The notes below the pieces were generated by a model. That model was not told the origin of the DNA, ran no database searches, and saw only the letters and a program-made list of their open reading frames with translations. From Fictibacillus phosphorivorans (lineage in GTDB: Bacteria; Bacillota; Bacilli; Bacillales; Fictibacillaceae): 64,000 nt of DNA. Shown here in pieces: positions 9,250 to 16,282 of this stretch (positions within the stretch are counted from its first letter, which is position 1; every line of letters starts with the position of its first letter). The DNA lies in assembly GCF_007673525.1 (NCBI RefSeq), contig NZ_VDZU01000001.1, forward strand, positions 62,001 to 126,000, read 5' to 3'. A program made the translations under genes and the position numbers.

Positions 9250-10020
9250 CGTATGCGTGAAAATCTCATCTTGGTGGCTTTTAATGCGTTTTAACTGTGC
9301 CACAATAATAATGCTGATGATGACAAGCAGAAACCAGGAGCTGATCTTACCAATATGAACAAGTGACCAAGCGGCTTCCTGATTTGGATATTGCCAGGCA
9401 TCAAGAAACGTTGTGATGTTCTCAGCGATCCAGATAAAAAATCCAATCAACAAAAAGGAAAGAAGGATCGGCATTTTATAGACACGCTCGTTGATCGTAT
9501 AATGAACAACGGTCTTATAAAAGATAGGAAATAAAAGCAGAATCAGAATCCATCTGGCATCAAACAAGTAATGATGGAGAAAAAAGTTAAAATAGATCAG
9601 GACACAAATACCGAAAGAAAAGAGAGGATTTGGCCAACCCATAATCTGTAGATCGAGTCTTCTCCAGCTTTGGCAAATATAGCTAGCAACACTTGCATAC
9701 ATAAAACCGCTGTAGAGAGGAACACCGTTGATTTTAGAATAGGCTTCTTCCGGATAGCTCCAGGATCCCATATGAACTTTAAATAGCTCTAGTGCTAGGC
9801 CGATCAAGTGAAAGACGCAGATGACTTTTAGTTCATCAATCGTTTCAAGTTTCGTTACGATCATTGCAACCTGTGTGATGAGACAAAGGAGGAGTATGAA
9901 ATCGTATCGAGGAATGAACGGAATGCTGACGAACTTTGAAAGAGCTAACGCCCCAAAAATGATGACTGGAAAGATGCAAGAAAGTGCTTGTAAATAAGTG
10001 AATGTCAGAAGCGCTCTCAT
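9238..10020 (-). CDS. DUF817 family membrane protein (YoaT-like)
   Basis: A 260-residue integral membrane protein with about eight predicted helices and a conserved central block (ELFKVHMGSWSYPEEAY, GVPLYSGFMYASVASYICQSWR) typical of DUF817, whose B. subtilis member is YoaT. Function is not known. ATG at 10020 follows AAGGTGG; the longer frame upstream to 10101 has no ribosome site. It lies downstream of the acyl-CoA dehydrogenase-like gene with a 121-bp gap that contains only a weak hairpin, so read-through from the SAM-controlled unit is possible. Confidence 0.85.
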   Translation of the reverse strand: MRALLTFTYLQALSCIFPVIIFGALALSKFVSIPFIPRYDFILLLCLITQVAMIVTKLETIDELKVICVFHLIGLALELFKVHMGSWSYPEEAYSKINGVPLYSGFMYASVASYICQSWRRLDLQIMGWPNPLFSFGICVLIYFNFFLHHYLFDARWILILLLFPIFYKTVVHYTINERVYKMPILLSFLLIGFFIWIAENITTFLDAWQYPNQEAAWSLVHIGKISSWFLLVIISIIIVAQLKRIKSHQDEIFTHTKHL

Positions 10021-10089
10021 GAGCAAACCACCTTTTATCGATTGATATGGAAATATATTGTATCCATAATAACCCATGGTGATTGAAAT

Positions 10090-10113
10090 CTCATCATACA
10101 AAAAAATGATGAG
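10090..10113. other. Inverted repeat CTCATCAT/ATGATGAG
   Basis: A perfect 8-bp inverted repeat separated by eight bases lies between the flavoprotein gene and the DUF817 gene. It has no good T-run on either strand, so it may be a weak terminator, an mRNA processing hairpin or an operator. Confidence 0.5.
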
Positions 10114-10141
10114 TTTAACATGAATCTGTCAGTTGACTTGC

Positions 10142-11299
10142 TTATTTAAGCGCAGCATCTGCTAAGGAATAGACGATCGCATCATCTGTTGGTGGATTAT
10201 GAAGGCCAGCTCTCACATCGCGAAAGTGCCGCTGAAGCGGATTTTGTACAGAAAGACTTCGAGCCCCAACGATCCTCATCGCAAGGTCTACGACTCTGTT
10301 TGCACTGTTTGTTACAGAATGCTTAACGGCAGCGAGTTCTGTTCCTAAATTGTGACGCTGTTCAGGGTGATTCACCCATTTTTCAGCAACGGCGTGCAGA
10401 ATCGTCCTGGCTTGGAATAATTCAAGTTCGATCTTGCCAATCTTTCTCCTCACTTCTGGCACGTCTGAGATCGGTCCAGATAAAGTGTTAGGACTATATT
10501 CAGATGCAAATTGAATCGCATAATTTCGCGCGGCTCTTGCGATACCTAAGTACACAGCGGGTACTTGCAGATACCAGCCTTTCGGAACAATGTTCTTCCC
10601 ATCTTCAACAACAAGAAGGTTCTCCTCGGGCACATAAACATCTTTCAAAAGGAGATCGTCACTTTTCGTGCCTCTCATAGAGATGCTGTCCCATGTTTCT
10701 TTTACAAAAACCCCTTTTTCACGATGATTCACTAAGAAAAACCCTTTATGGTTAGTTTCAGAAATGGTGGCGGTGATGATCGAGTAATCCAGAGCCTCTG
10801 CCATAGAAGTAAAAGCCTTGCTCCCGTTGATCAGCCATCCGTCTGCTTTCTTGACTGCTGTTGTAGTAGGAATACCCCCGCGAGAAGGACTTCCCGTTGC
10901 ACGCTCTGTTTGTGCCAAGTTGATGAGTGCTTTTTGTTCAACAACCTTCCGACTAAGACCAGCGAACGCATCTCCATTCCAATGACGGTTTTCCGCCGCT
11001 TCTAAAAGAGTCCCCAGATGCCAGCCAAGAGAAAGAGCAGTAGGAGCATCTCCCTCGGCTAAATGCTCTTGAATGGTTAAGAACTCAAGTAGATTCAACC
11101 CTTTACCGCCATATTCTTTTGGGATGGTAAGAGAAAGAAAGCCAGCATCCTTCAAATCTTGAAAGTTCTCATAAGGAAAAACGCCTTCTTGATCTACAAA
11201 ATCTGCCCGATTCTTGAAAACTTCTTTTAGTGCTAGTGCGGTATTTATCGCTTCTTCAAAACTATCTTTTTGGATGGTTTTTCTCAAAGGTATGCTCAT
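10142..11299 (-). CDS. Acyl-CoA dehydrogenase-like flavin monooxygenase (SfnB/DszC group), sulfur acquisition
   Basis: A 385-residue flavoprotein with the three-part acyl-CoA dehydrogenase fold: N-terminal helical domain (GFLSLTIPKEYGGKGLNLLEF), middle beta domain (LAQTERATGSPSRGG, GWLINGSKAFTSMAEALDY) and C-terminal helices (DLAMRIVGARSLSVQNPLQRHFRDVRAG). It lacks an obvious Glu base for CoA-thioester dehydrogenation, as in DszC/SfnB relatives that use reduced flavin to oxygenate organosulfur compounds. Control by a SAM riboswitch (11584-11694) ties it to methionine or sulfur limitation. ATG at 11299 follows AGGAGGG. A short palindromic repeat (11368-11496) lies between riboswitch terminator and start codon. 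The exact substrate is unknown. Confidence 0.85.
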   Translation of the reverse strand: MSIPLRKTIQKDSFEEAINTALALKEVFKNRADFVDQEGVFPYENFQDLKDAGFLSLTIPKEYGGKGLNLLEFLTIQEHLAEGDAPTALSLGWHLGTLLEAAENRHWNGDAFAGLSRKVVEQKALINLAQTERATGSPSRGGIPTTTAVKKADGWLINGSKAFTSMAEALDYSIITATISETNHKGFFLVNHREKGVFVKETWDSISMRGTKSDDLLLKDVYVPEENLLVVEDGKNIVPKGWYLQVPAVYLGIARAARNYAIQFASEYSPNTLSGPISDVPEVRRKIGKIELELFQARTILHAVAEKWVNHPEQRHNLGTELAAVKHSVTNSANRVVDLAMRIVGARSLSVQNPLQRHFRDVRAGLHNPPTDDAIVYSLADAALK

Positions 11300-11367
11300 G
11301 GTTCCCTCCTATAGTTTTTTCAGTAAGTTGTTTATGTCTGGATGGTTCTTAAAAACTTCATTGTCTT

Positions 11368-11496
11368 GTTGGTTGGAGTGTAAGGTGCGAGACTCCTGCG
11401 GGACGAGTGGGCAGGTGAGACACTTACCGGTGCGAAGCGCGAAGTGGCTCACCGCACGCCCCGCGGAAAGCGAAGCAACCTGAAACGGAAACCAAC
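11368..11496 (+). repeat. Interspersed palindromic repeat, short copy 1 (129 bp)
   Basis: The copy starts GTTGGTTGGAGTGTAAGG, ends near ACGGAAACCAAC, and its arms GCGGG...GGCAGGTGAG and CTCACCGC...CCCCGC form a long imperfect hairpin. It is one of nine copies in the window and sits in the 5' leader of the flavin monooxygenase gene, downstream of the riboswitch terminator. Confidence 0.9.
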
Positions 11497-11525
11497 CGCC
11501 AACAAAGACTGCAAAGGATAAACAA

Positions 11526-11560
11526 ACAAAAAAAGCCCTCTTTCAAAGACGAAAGAGGAC
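11526..11560 (-). terminator. Riboswitch-controlled terminator, minus-strand SAM leader
   Basis: On the minus strand CCTCTTTC and GAAAGAGG pair around GTCTTT, followed by GCTTTTTTTG. It lies directly after the SAM aptamer and is the expected off-state hairpin. Confidence 0.85.
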
Positions 11561-11583
11561 GTAGATTCCATGTGCTAACACGC

Positions 11584-11694
11584 TCTCTCATCTATCAGAC
11601 ATTCAAAAACATCTGCTGGAATTAGCACCTTTCTTTTTACAAAGCGGTTGCTGCAGGATCGTAGGACCAGTTCCTCCCCTGACTCTTGATAAGA
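11584..11694 (-). promoter_or_regulatory. SAM (S-box) riboswitch aptamer upstream of the flavin monooxygenase gene
   Basis: Read on the minus strand, it shows the S-box core: CTTATCAAGAG, then AGGGGAGGAACTGG, CCTGCAGCAACC, GGTGCTAATTCCAGCAG and a closing GATAGATGAG. These are the conserved SAM-I elements (P1 arms, kink-turn, and the GTGC...AATTCC...GCAG stretch). When SAM is plentiful the downstream terminator forms and expression stops. Confidence 0.93.
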
Positions 11695-11717
11695 AAAATA
11701 TTTAATTATTAGTCAAC

Positions 11718-11747
11718 ACTATAGAGGATAAAGCAAACCACTGTCAA
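11718..11747 (-). promoter_or_regulatory. Sigma-A promoter of the minus-strand SAM leader
   Basis: On the minus strand TTGACA, an 18-bp spacer and TATAGT lie just upstream of the SAM aptamer. Confidence 0.75.
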
Positions 11748-11793
11748 CTAAAAACTGATTGTTAAGAAAATTATTTTATTTCTCTAAATTCCA

Positions 11794-11822
11794 TTGACAG
11801 GTTATTTTTATTCCTGTATATT
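11794..11822 (+). promoter_or_regulatory. Sigma-A promoter of the plus-strand SAM leader
   Basis: TTGACA, a 17-bp spacer and TATATT lie about 30 bases upstream of the plus-strand SAM aptamer. Together with the minus-strand promoter it makes a compact divergent control region. Confidence 0.8.
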
Positions 11823-11850
11823 TCGTTACTAAATTGAATAGTATCGATTC

Positions 11851-11950
11851 CTTATCGAGAGAGGTGGAGGGACTGGCCCTTTGAAGCCTCGGCAACAACT
11901 ATTTTTAGGACTGTGCCAATTCCAGCAGGCGAAAGCTTGAAAGATAAGAG
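11851..11950 (+). promoter_or_regulatory. SAM (S-box) riboswitch aptamer upstream of the LLM monooxygenase-metQ unit
   Basis: The S-box core is clear: CTTATCGAGAGAGGTGGAGG, GACTGGCCC, GAAGCCTCGGCAACA, GTGCCAATTCCAGCAGGC and the closing GATAAGAG. It precedes a terminator at 11988-12019 and should switch off the monooxygenase and MetQ genes when SAM is abundant. Confidence 0.96.
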
Positions 11951-11987
11951 GAAATCTATATACGTATGTTTAATTCACGTATTTTTT

Positions 11988-12019
11988 AACCTCTTCTCAT
12001 AGCTGAAGAGGTTTTTTAT
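11988..12019 (+). terminator. Riboswitch-controlled terminator, plus-strand SAM leader
   Basis: AACCTCTTC and GAAGAGGTT pair around TCATAGCT, followed by TTTTTATTTT. The aptamer's 3' side AAGATAAGAGG offers an alternative partner. Confidence 0.92.
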
Positions 12020-12066
12020 TTTCTCTTGGAACGGGTACGAAAAAATTGGATACGGAGGAATGTAAG

Positions 12067-13458
12067 TTGAGTAAAGAAATTTTATTAAACGCGTTCGAGA
12101 TGACGAGTGCCATGCACAATTCTCATGGCCTTTGGAAGCACCCGGAGAACAAGAGACAAAGAAGTTACAAGGATCTGAACTATTGGATCGAATATGCAAA
12201 GCTATTAGAAAGAGGGAAGTTTGACGCGGTGTTCTTTGCAGATGTATTAGGCGTTTATGACGTTTATAAACAAAGCAAGGCACCTTCTATTCAAGATGGA
12301 CTTCAAGTTCCTTTAAACGATCCAGCACTTCTTGTATCGGCTATGGCGAGCGTAACAGAGAACCTATCTTTTGCTGTTACGGTGAGCACAACGTATGAAC
12401 AGCCGTTTGGGAACGCGCGCCGCTTTTCTACGCTAGACCATCTAACTAATGGGCGAATCGCTTGGAACGTAGTGACGTCTTATCTGCCAAACGCGGCAAG
12501 GAATTTTGGACTGCAGAATATGATTAAGCACGATGAACGATACAACATCGCAGATGAATACCTGGATGTTTCATATAAGCTTTGGGAAAGCAGTTGGGAA
12601 GATGGAGCCGTTGTAGAAGACGTTGAGAACAATAAACTGGTGGATCCTGAAAAAGTCCATGAGATCAATCACGAAGGGCAATATTTCAGCGTTGAGGGAC
12701 CTCACTTAAGCGAGCCTTCGCTGCAGCGTACACCTGTTATCTATCAAGCGGGAACGTCTGAGCGTGGACGAGACTTTGCTGCCAAGCATGCTGAATGTAT
12801 TTTTGTAGGTGGTCCAACACCAGAGAGAATTCGCTTTTATGCGGACGATATTCGTAAACGCGCTATCAAACACGGTCGAAATCCGGAAAACCTTAAGATT
12901 TTCTCTTTCTTAAACGTGGTGGTAGGGAGAACGACTGAAGAGGCGGAGGAAAAATTTAAAGAGTATGCAAGTGTGTGGAGTGCAGATGCTGCAAAAGCGC
13001 AGTATGGAGCAAGCGGTTATGATATTGCGGAATATGAAGACTTAGATCCGGAACTTCCATTCTCGTACAATAAATCAACAGAAGGTGGACATTATAAGGC
13101 TGCGACGCTCACAACGGATGCTCCTAAACCGTTAACGGTGGGAGAAGTATTAAATCGCTTTGAGTCACCTGACAGAGGTAGTTTTATAGTCGGCAATCCG
13201 GAAGAGGTAGCAGATGGGATTCAGAAGCAGTTTGAAGAGTCTGGCGTGGACGGTTTTAACCTTAATCACCTAGTAACACCTGGAGACTTAGAAGCTTTCG
13301 TGGAGCTTGTTGTCCCTGTTCTTCAAGAAAGAGGATTATATAAAAAAGAGTACAACAATGGTACGCTTCGTGAAAAATTATTCTCACCTGGGCAACCTTT
13401 GCTGCCAAACGATCATCCTGCAGCTAGATTTAGACCGGTGCTAACGGAAAGTAAATAA
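12067..13458 (+). CDS. LLM-class flavin-dependent monooxygenase (NtaA/SnaA/DszA family)
   Basis: A 463-residue TIM-barrel enzyme of the bacterial luciferase-like group, in the subfamily of nitrilotriacetate monooxygenase A, SnaA and DszA. Family stretches include HNSHGLWKHP, GKFDAVFFADVLGVYDVYK, AVTVSTTYEQPFGNARRFSTLD, NGRIAWNVVTS and YQAGTSERGRDFAAKHAECIF. It uses FMNH2 from a separate reductase to oxidise an organic sulfur or nitrogen compound. The SAM riboswitch points to scavenging sulfur from organosulfur compounds. I chose TTG at 12067, seven bases after GGAGGA; a TTG at 12046 lies upstream of that site. metQ follows 32 bases later. Confidence 0.92.
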   Translation: MSKEILLNAFEMTSAMHNSHGLWKHPENKRQRSYKDLNYWIEYAKLLERGKFDAVFFADVLGVYDVYKQSKAPSIQDGLQVPLNDPALLVSAMASVTENLSFAVTVSTTYEQPFGNARRFSTLDHLTNGRIAWNVVTSYLPNAARNFGLQNMIKHDERYNIADEYLDVSYKLWESSWEDGAVVEDVENNKLVDPEKVHEINHEGQYFSVEGPHLSEPSLQRTPVIYQAGTSERGRDFAAKHAECIFVGGPTPERIRFYADDIRKRAIKHGRNPENLKIFSFLNVVVGRTTEEAEEKFKEYASVWSADAAKAQYGASGYDIAEYEDLDPELPFSYNKSTEGGHYKAATLTTDAPKPLTVGEVLNRFESPDRGSFIVGNPEEVADGIQKQFEESGVDGFNLNHLVTPGDLEAFVELVVPVLQERGLYKKEYNNGTLREKLFSPGQPLLPNDHPAARFRPVLTESK

Positions 13459-13490
13459 ATAAATAAAGAGTGAGTGAGGAGAGAAAACAT

Positions 13491-14300
13491 ATGAAACGAT
13501 TTAACATATTTTTAACAGCAGCTTTATTAATCGGCGTTTTAGCAGGGTGTGGCGTTTCGGGTGAGAAAGAAAGTAAGAAGATCACGCTCGGCGCAACCGT
13601 CCCTTACAGCGACATGCTAGAAAAAGGCGTAAAGCCCTATCTAGAGAAAAAAGGATACAGTGTTGAAGTAAAAGAATTCAATGACTATGTACAACCAAAC
13701 ATCTCTTTAAAGAGCGGTTCATTAGATGCGAATTTGTTTCAGCATAAAGTGTACATGGATGCTTTTTCAGAAGAAAATGATATGAAACTAGCATCAGTGA
13801 TTACGGTACCTACTGCACCAATCGGTATCTATTCTAAAAAGTTCAAGTCCATAGACGAAATCAAGCCTGGAAGCACGGTTTCACTAGCCAATGATCCTAC
13901 GAATTTAGCAAGAGGACTTACTGTTTTAAGAGACAATGGACTAATCGAGATCGATTCTTCGGCCAATCCGTTAAAAGTCTCAGAAAAAGATGTGACGAAA
14001 AATCCAAAGAACTTGAAGTTCCAGCCTGTTGAAGCCGCTCAAACACCAAGAACGCTAGACTCCGTAGATCTTGCAGCAGTAAACGGAAACTTTGCTCTAT
14101 CCTCTGGACTAGACTTAAAGGATGCACTTGTAAAAGATAAACTTCCAGAGGAGATCATCAATCGAATTGTCGTGCTAGACAAAGATAAAAATTCACAGCT
14201 TGCTAAAGATCTTAAAGCGGCAGTAGAGTCAGACTCATTTAAAAAGGTCATTCAAAGTGATTTTGAAGAGTTTCATAAGCCAGATTGGATGAACAAATAA
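13491..14300 (+). CDS. MetQ/NlpA-family substrate-binding lipoprotein
   Basis: A 269-residue lipoprotein: signal sequence with lipobox LAGCG (Cys at residue 20), then the two-lobe MetQ fold starting ITLGATVPYSDMLEKG. Conserved parts include NDYVQPNISLKSGSLDANLFQH, PIGIYSKKFKS, ANDPTNLARGLTVLRDNGLI and TPRTLDSVDLAAVNGNFAL. Such proteins deliver methionine, methionine sulfoxide or other sulfur compounds to a MetNI ABC transporter. No metN or metI is adjacent, so it must share a transporter encoded elsewhere. ATG at 13491 follows GAGGAGAG. It is co-transcribed with the SAM-controlled monooxygenase, so a substrate linked to that enzyme is possible. Confidence 0.92.
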   Translation: MKRFNIFLTAALLIGVLAGCGVSGEKESKKITLGATVPYSDMLEKGVKPYLEKKGYSVEVKEFNDYVQPNISLKSGSLDANLFQHKVYMDAFSEENDMKLASVITVPTAPIGIYSKKFKSIDEIKPGSTVSLANDPTNLARGLTVLRDNGLIEIDSSANPLKVSEKDVTKNPKNLKFQPVEAAQTPRTLDSVDLAAVNGNFALSSGLDLKDALVKDKLPEEIINRIVVLDKDKNSQLAKDLKAAVESDSFKKVIQSDFEEFHKPDWMNK

Positions 14301-14406
14301 CTTTTAAAAATAAGCATCTTCTTTCATGGAAAAGCTGTACGAAAGCCGTTACCAACTCTCTTAAATGCACATAGAATAGGTTATGTTGACTCAAGGGGGG
14401 ATTAAT

Positions 14407-14586
14407 ATGAGTAACTGCCCGCACTGTGGCCTTTTCCGATACGATTTAAGTGGATGTATCTGTTCTGATAAAGATTTTACTAGTGATTGGAATCAAAGAT
14501 ACATTGAAGAAATCTTCAATCCAAACAACAATCAGGTGAATGGATCGAAGAAGACAAGACGCCCGCAAAATCTCTTAGATCTGTAA
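14407..14586 (+). CDS. Small protein with CxxC pair, unknown
   Basis: A 59-residue protein with NCPHCG near the start and CICSD about 14 residues later, a possible zinc site, then a polar tail (TSDWNQRYIEEIFNP...KKTRRPQNLLDL). I know no family for it. The ATG at 14407 has a strong GGGGGG site six bases away and a good terminator follows, so it is likely a real gene. Confidence 0.65.
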   Translation: MSNCPHCGLFRYDLSGCICSDKDFTSDWNQRYIEEIFNPNNNQVNGSKKTRRPQNLLDL

Positions 14587-14621
14587 GAACAATAAGACTT
14601 ATTCATTCTTATTATTAACGT

Positions 14622-14679
14622 TAAAAAGCCGACTTTTTGATTTGTTTCTGCAAATCATGAGTGGGCTTTTAATTTTTTT
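14622..14679 (+). terminator. Intrinsic terminator of the small CxxC protein gene
   Basis: AAAAGCC pairs with GGGCTTTT around an inner GATTTG/CAAATC hairpin, followed by AATTTTTTT. Confidence 0.8.
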
Positions 14680-14712
14680 ATGGGACTTTTTTAAAGGTTG
14701 CTTTTGGAAGTA

Positions 14713-14963
14713 TTGATCTCCGTTCCAGATACTCGCTTTCCACGGGGCAGGCGGTGAGCCACATTTGTTCGTTTCACTCTTAAGTGTCTCACCTGTCTAG
14801 TTGCAGTGGCTAGCCCCTCGAGGTCAAAAGTTAAACGGCCAAGAAGGCAAAGTTCACCTTCATAGTCCATTCACCTTTTGCTTGTCGGGGCTAAACGAGC
14901 CACTTACACTTTGAGGACTGCCCGCCTGTCCCGTAGGAGTCTCGCATCTTACACTCCAATCAA
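14713..14963 (-). repeat. Interspersed palindromic repeat, long copy (251 bp)
   Basis: In reverse orientation, from TTGATCTCCGTTCC to ACACTCCAATCAA. The outer arms match the short copies, but about 122 bp are added in the centre: GGCTAGCCCCTCGAGG ... CGGGGCTAAACGAGCC, with an inner inverted repeat built from GTCAAAAG/CTTTTG-type arms. It is closely similar to the long copy at 43757-44008. Confidence 0.9.
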
Positions 14964-15051
14964 AGATTCATGAAGACAAAATTTGAAAGCGCAATGTTTT
15001 AAAGAGCATGTCTATCATACATTGGGTTTTTCACTTCCTCCTTCCATGCAA

Positions 15052-15180
15052 GTTGATTGGAGCGGAAGGTTGCCGACTCCTATGGGACGAGCGGTCAGGT
15101 GGAGACTCCTAAGGGCGCGAAGCGGCAGGAGGCTCACCGTTCGCCCCATGGAAAGCGAGCAACCTGGAGCGGAAATCAAC
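15052..15180 (+). repeat. Interspersed palindromic repeat, short copy, variant subtype (129 bp)
   Basis: Starts GTTGATTGGAGCGGAAGG and ends GGAGCGGAAATCAAC. The core reads GTTGCCGACTCC...GGTGGAGACTCC, shared only with the copy at 31448-31578, so these two form a subtype. It lies 89 bp from the long copy, in opposite orientation. Confidence 0.9.
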
Positions 15181-15225
15181 TACTTTCAAAGAGCATCAAT
15201 GAAATAAAATTAGTCTTTGAAATTC

Positions 15226-15258
15226 AAAAAGCAGACCTCACATAGAAGATCTGCTTAA
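15226..15258 (-). terminator. Intrinsic terminator of the acetyltransferase gene
   Basis: On the minus strand AAGCAGA and TCTGCTT pair, followed by TTTGAATTT. Confidence 0.75.
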
Positions 15259-15272
15259 ATATTATCCATCAA

Positions 15273-15761
15273 TTAGCGAAGCGATGGAGGAGTAGCGAGC
15301 TTTCTTACGCTTGAATTCGTACGAACACCAGTCGGCGCTGAAAAAGAATTAGTAAGCTCTTTTTGGATAACGATACTAGAACCTAGCTGGCCGTGAACTT
15401 TAAAGCCCCAATGTTGAAAAGTCTTTAGAGCATCCGTATTCTCTTCATCAACCGTACCAAATACATTGCGAATACCTTGTTTCATAAGGTGACTCTCGAA
15501 TACGGGCAGAAATGAAGTTGCGATCCCTTTTCCTTGATGCTTCGTATCTAACACAACATAATCCACAAAAATTGTTGGCCCGATTCTGAATCGATAACAT
15601 ACAAAACCAATGATCGTGTCATTGCTGTCACAGACAATCATGACCTCGTTGGCCATGTTTATAATCATTTCAATCACGTTTTTCCGGACTTGGAAATTAC
15701 TTACTACCATATCTACTAAAAAAGGATCGTCCTTACCAGGAACCCGTTTGCGAATATACAA
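15273..15761 (-). CDS. GNAT-family N-acetyltransferase
   Basis: A 162-residue acetyl-CoA-dependent transferase. The CoA-binding motif is VLDTKHQGKGIATSFL (QGKGIA turn), preceded by strand FVDYVVLD and followed by the motif-B region DALKTFQHWGFKVHG. The substrate, a small amine or protein N-terminus, cannot be told. It starts at TTG 15761, seven bases after GGGGG; no better start exists. The Ser/Thr-rich tail after residue 140 (TNSFSAPTGVRTNSSVRK) is not part of the fold. Confidence 0.85.
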   Translation of the reverse strand: MYIRKRVPGKDDPFLVDMVVSNFQVRKNVIEMIINMANEVMIVCDSNDTIIGFVCYRFRIGPTIFVDYVVLDTKHQGKGIATSFLPVFESHLMKQGIRNVFGTVDEENTDALKTFQHWGFKVHGQLGSSIVIQKELTNSFSAPTGVRTNSSVRKLATPPSLR

Positions 15762-15972
15762 ATATATTCCCCCTTATATTACTTTACGAAGGGAAGATAT
15801 AAAGAAATAAATAGAAGATGATTCACTTATAGAAACACTTAGGTTACATCGAACATAACTATTATTTTATTAAAAATCCCCCTTGCTTGTACTATATGTG
15901 CTTGTCCTTGAAAGGGTCTGGATACCGTCCTAGTTCTAATGAAAAAGGCGCTATGTAAAAGAATGTTCTAAA

Positions 15973-16005
15973 AACATATAAAAGCCGAGGAAGATCCCCG
16001 GCTTT
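15973..16005 (-). terminator. Terminator after the 23-residue basic peptide gene
   Basis: On the minus strand AAAGCCGGGG and CCTCGGCTTT pair around ATCTT with one mismatch, followed by TATATGTTTT. It sits 9 bases beyond the small gene's stop. Confidence 0.75.
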
Positions 16006-16013
16006 CAACCTGC

Positions 16014-16085
16014 TTATGCTACTTCAGGTCTTTTTTTACCTTTTTTTCTTTTCTTAAATCCTAATAGGCTACCGATTAAGCTCAC
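16014..16085 (-). CDS. Candidate 23-residue basic small protein
   Basis: A GTG start at 16085 is preceded by AAGGGGGGG at 6 nt, a very strong ribosome site. The product is MSLIGSLLGF followed by KKRKKGKKRPEVA: a hydrophobic segment of about ten residues and then a highly basic tail. A terminator follows at once, so this looks like a free-standing transcription unit and not chance. Possible roles are membrane- or nucleic-acid-binding; I know no family. The gap 15762-16282 otherwise holds only AT-rich promoter-like sequence. Confidence 0.5.
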   Translation of the reverse strand: MSLIGSLLGFKKRKKGKKRPEVA

Positions 16086-16282
16086 TATAGACCCCCCCTT
16101 CTATAAGCGAACTGTCGAGAAAAAGAACAATCACTCTTGTTTTCTTCTCTACTCTATCTTACGCAAGCTTGTCTCAAAGGTTTGGACGATTCTTAAAAAT
16201 GGATGCTAAAAAAATACATTTACAAATACATACAAAGATTCGTTTATAATTTAAGAACTAGCATGAAAAAGGAGTACGATTT

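Noticed and set aside
11214..11483. Plus-strand open frame across the flavoprotein start and the palindromic repeat
   Set aside because: It is antisense to a real gene and then runs through the interspersed repeat; it has no ribosome site. Similar open frames in the other repeat copies (14983-15245, 31401-31601, 52226-52462, 59467-59722) were rejected for the same reason.
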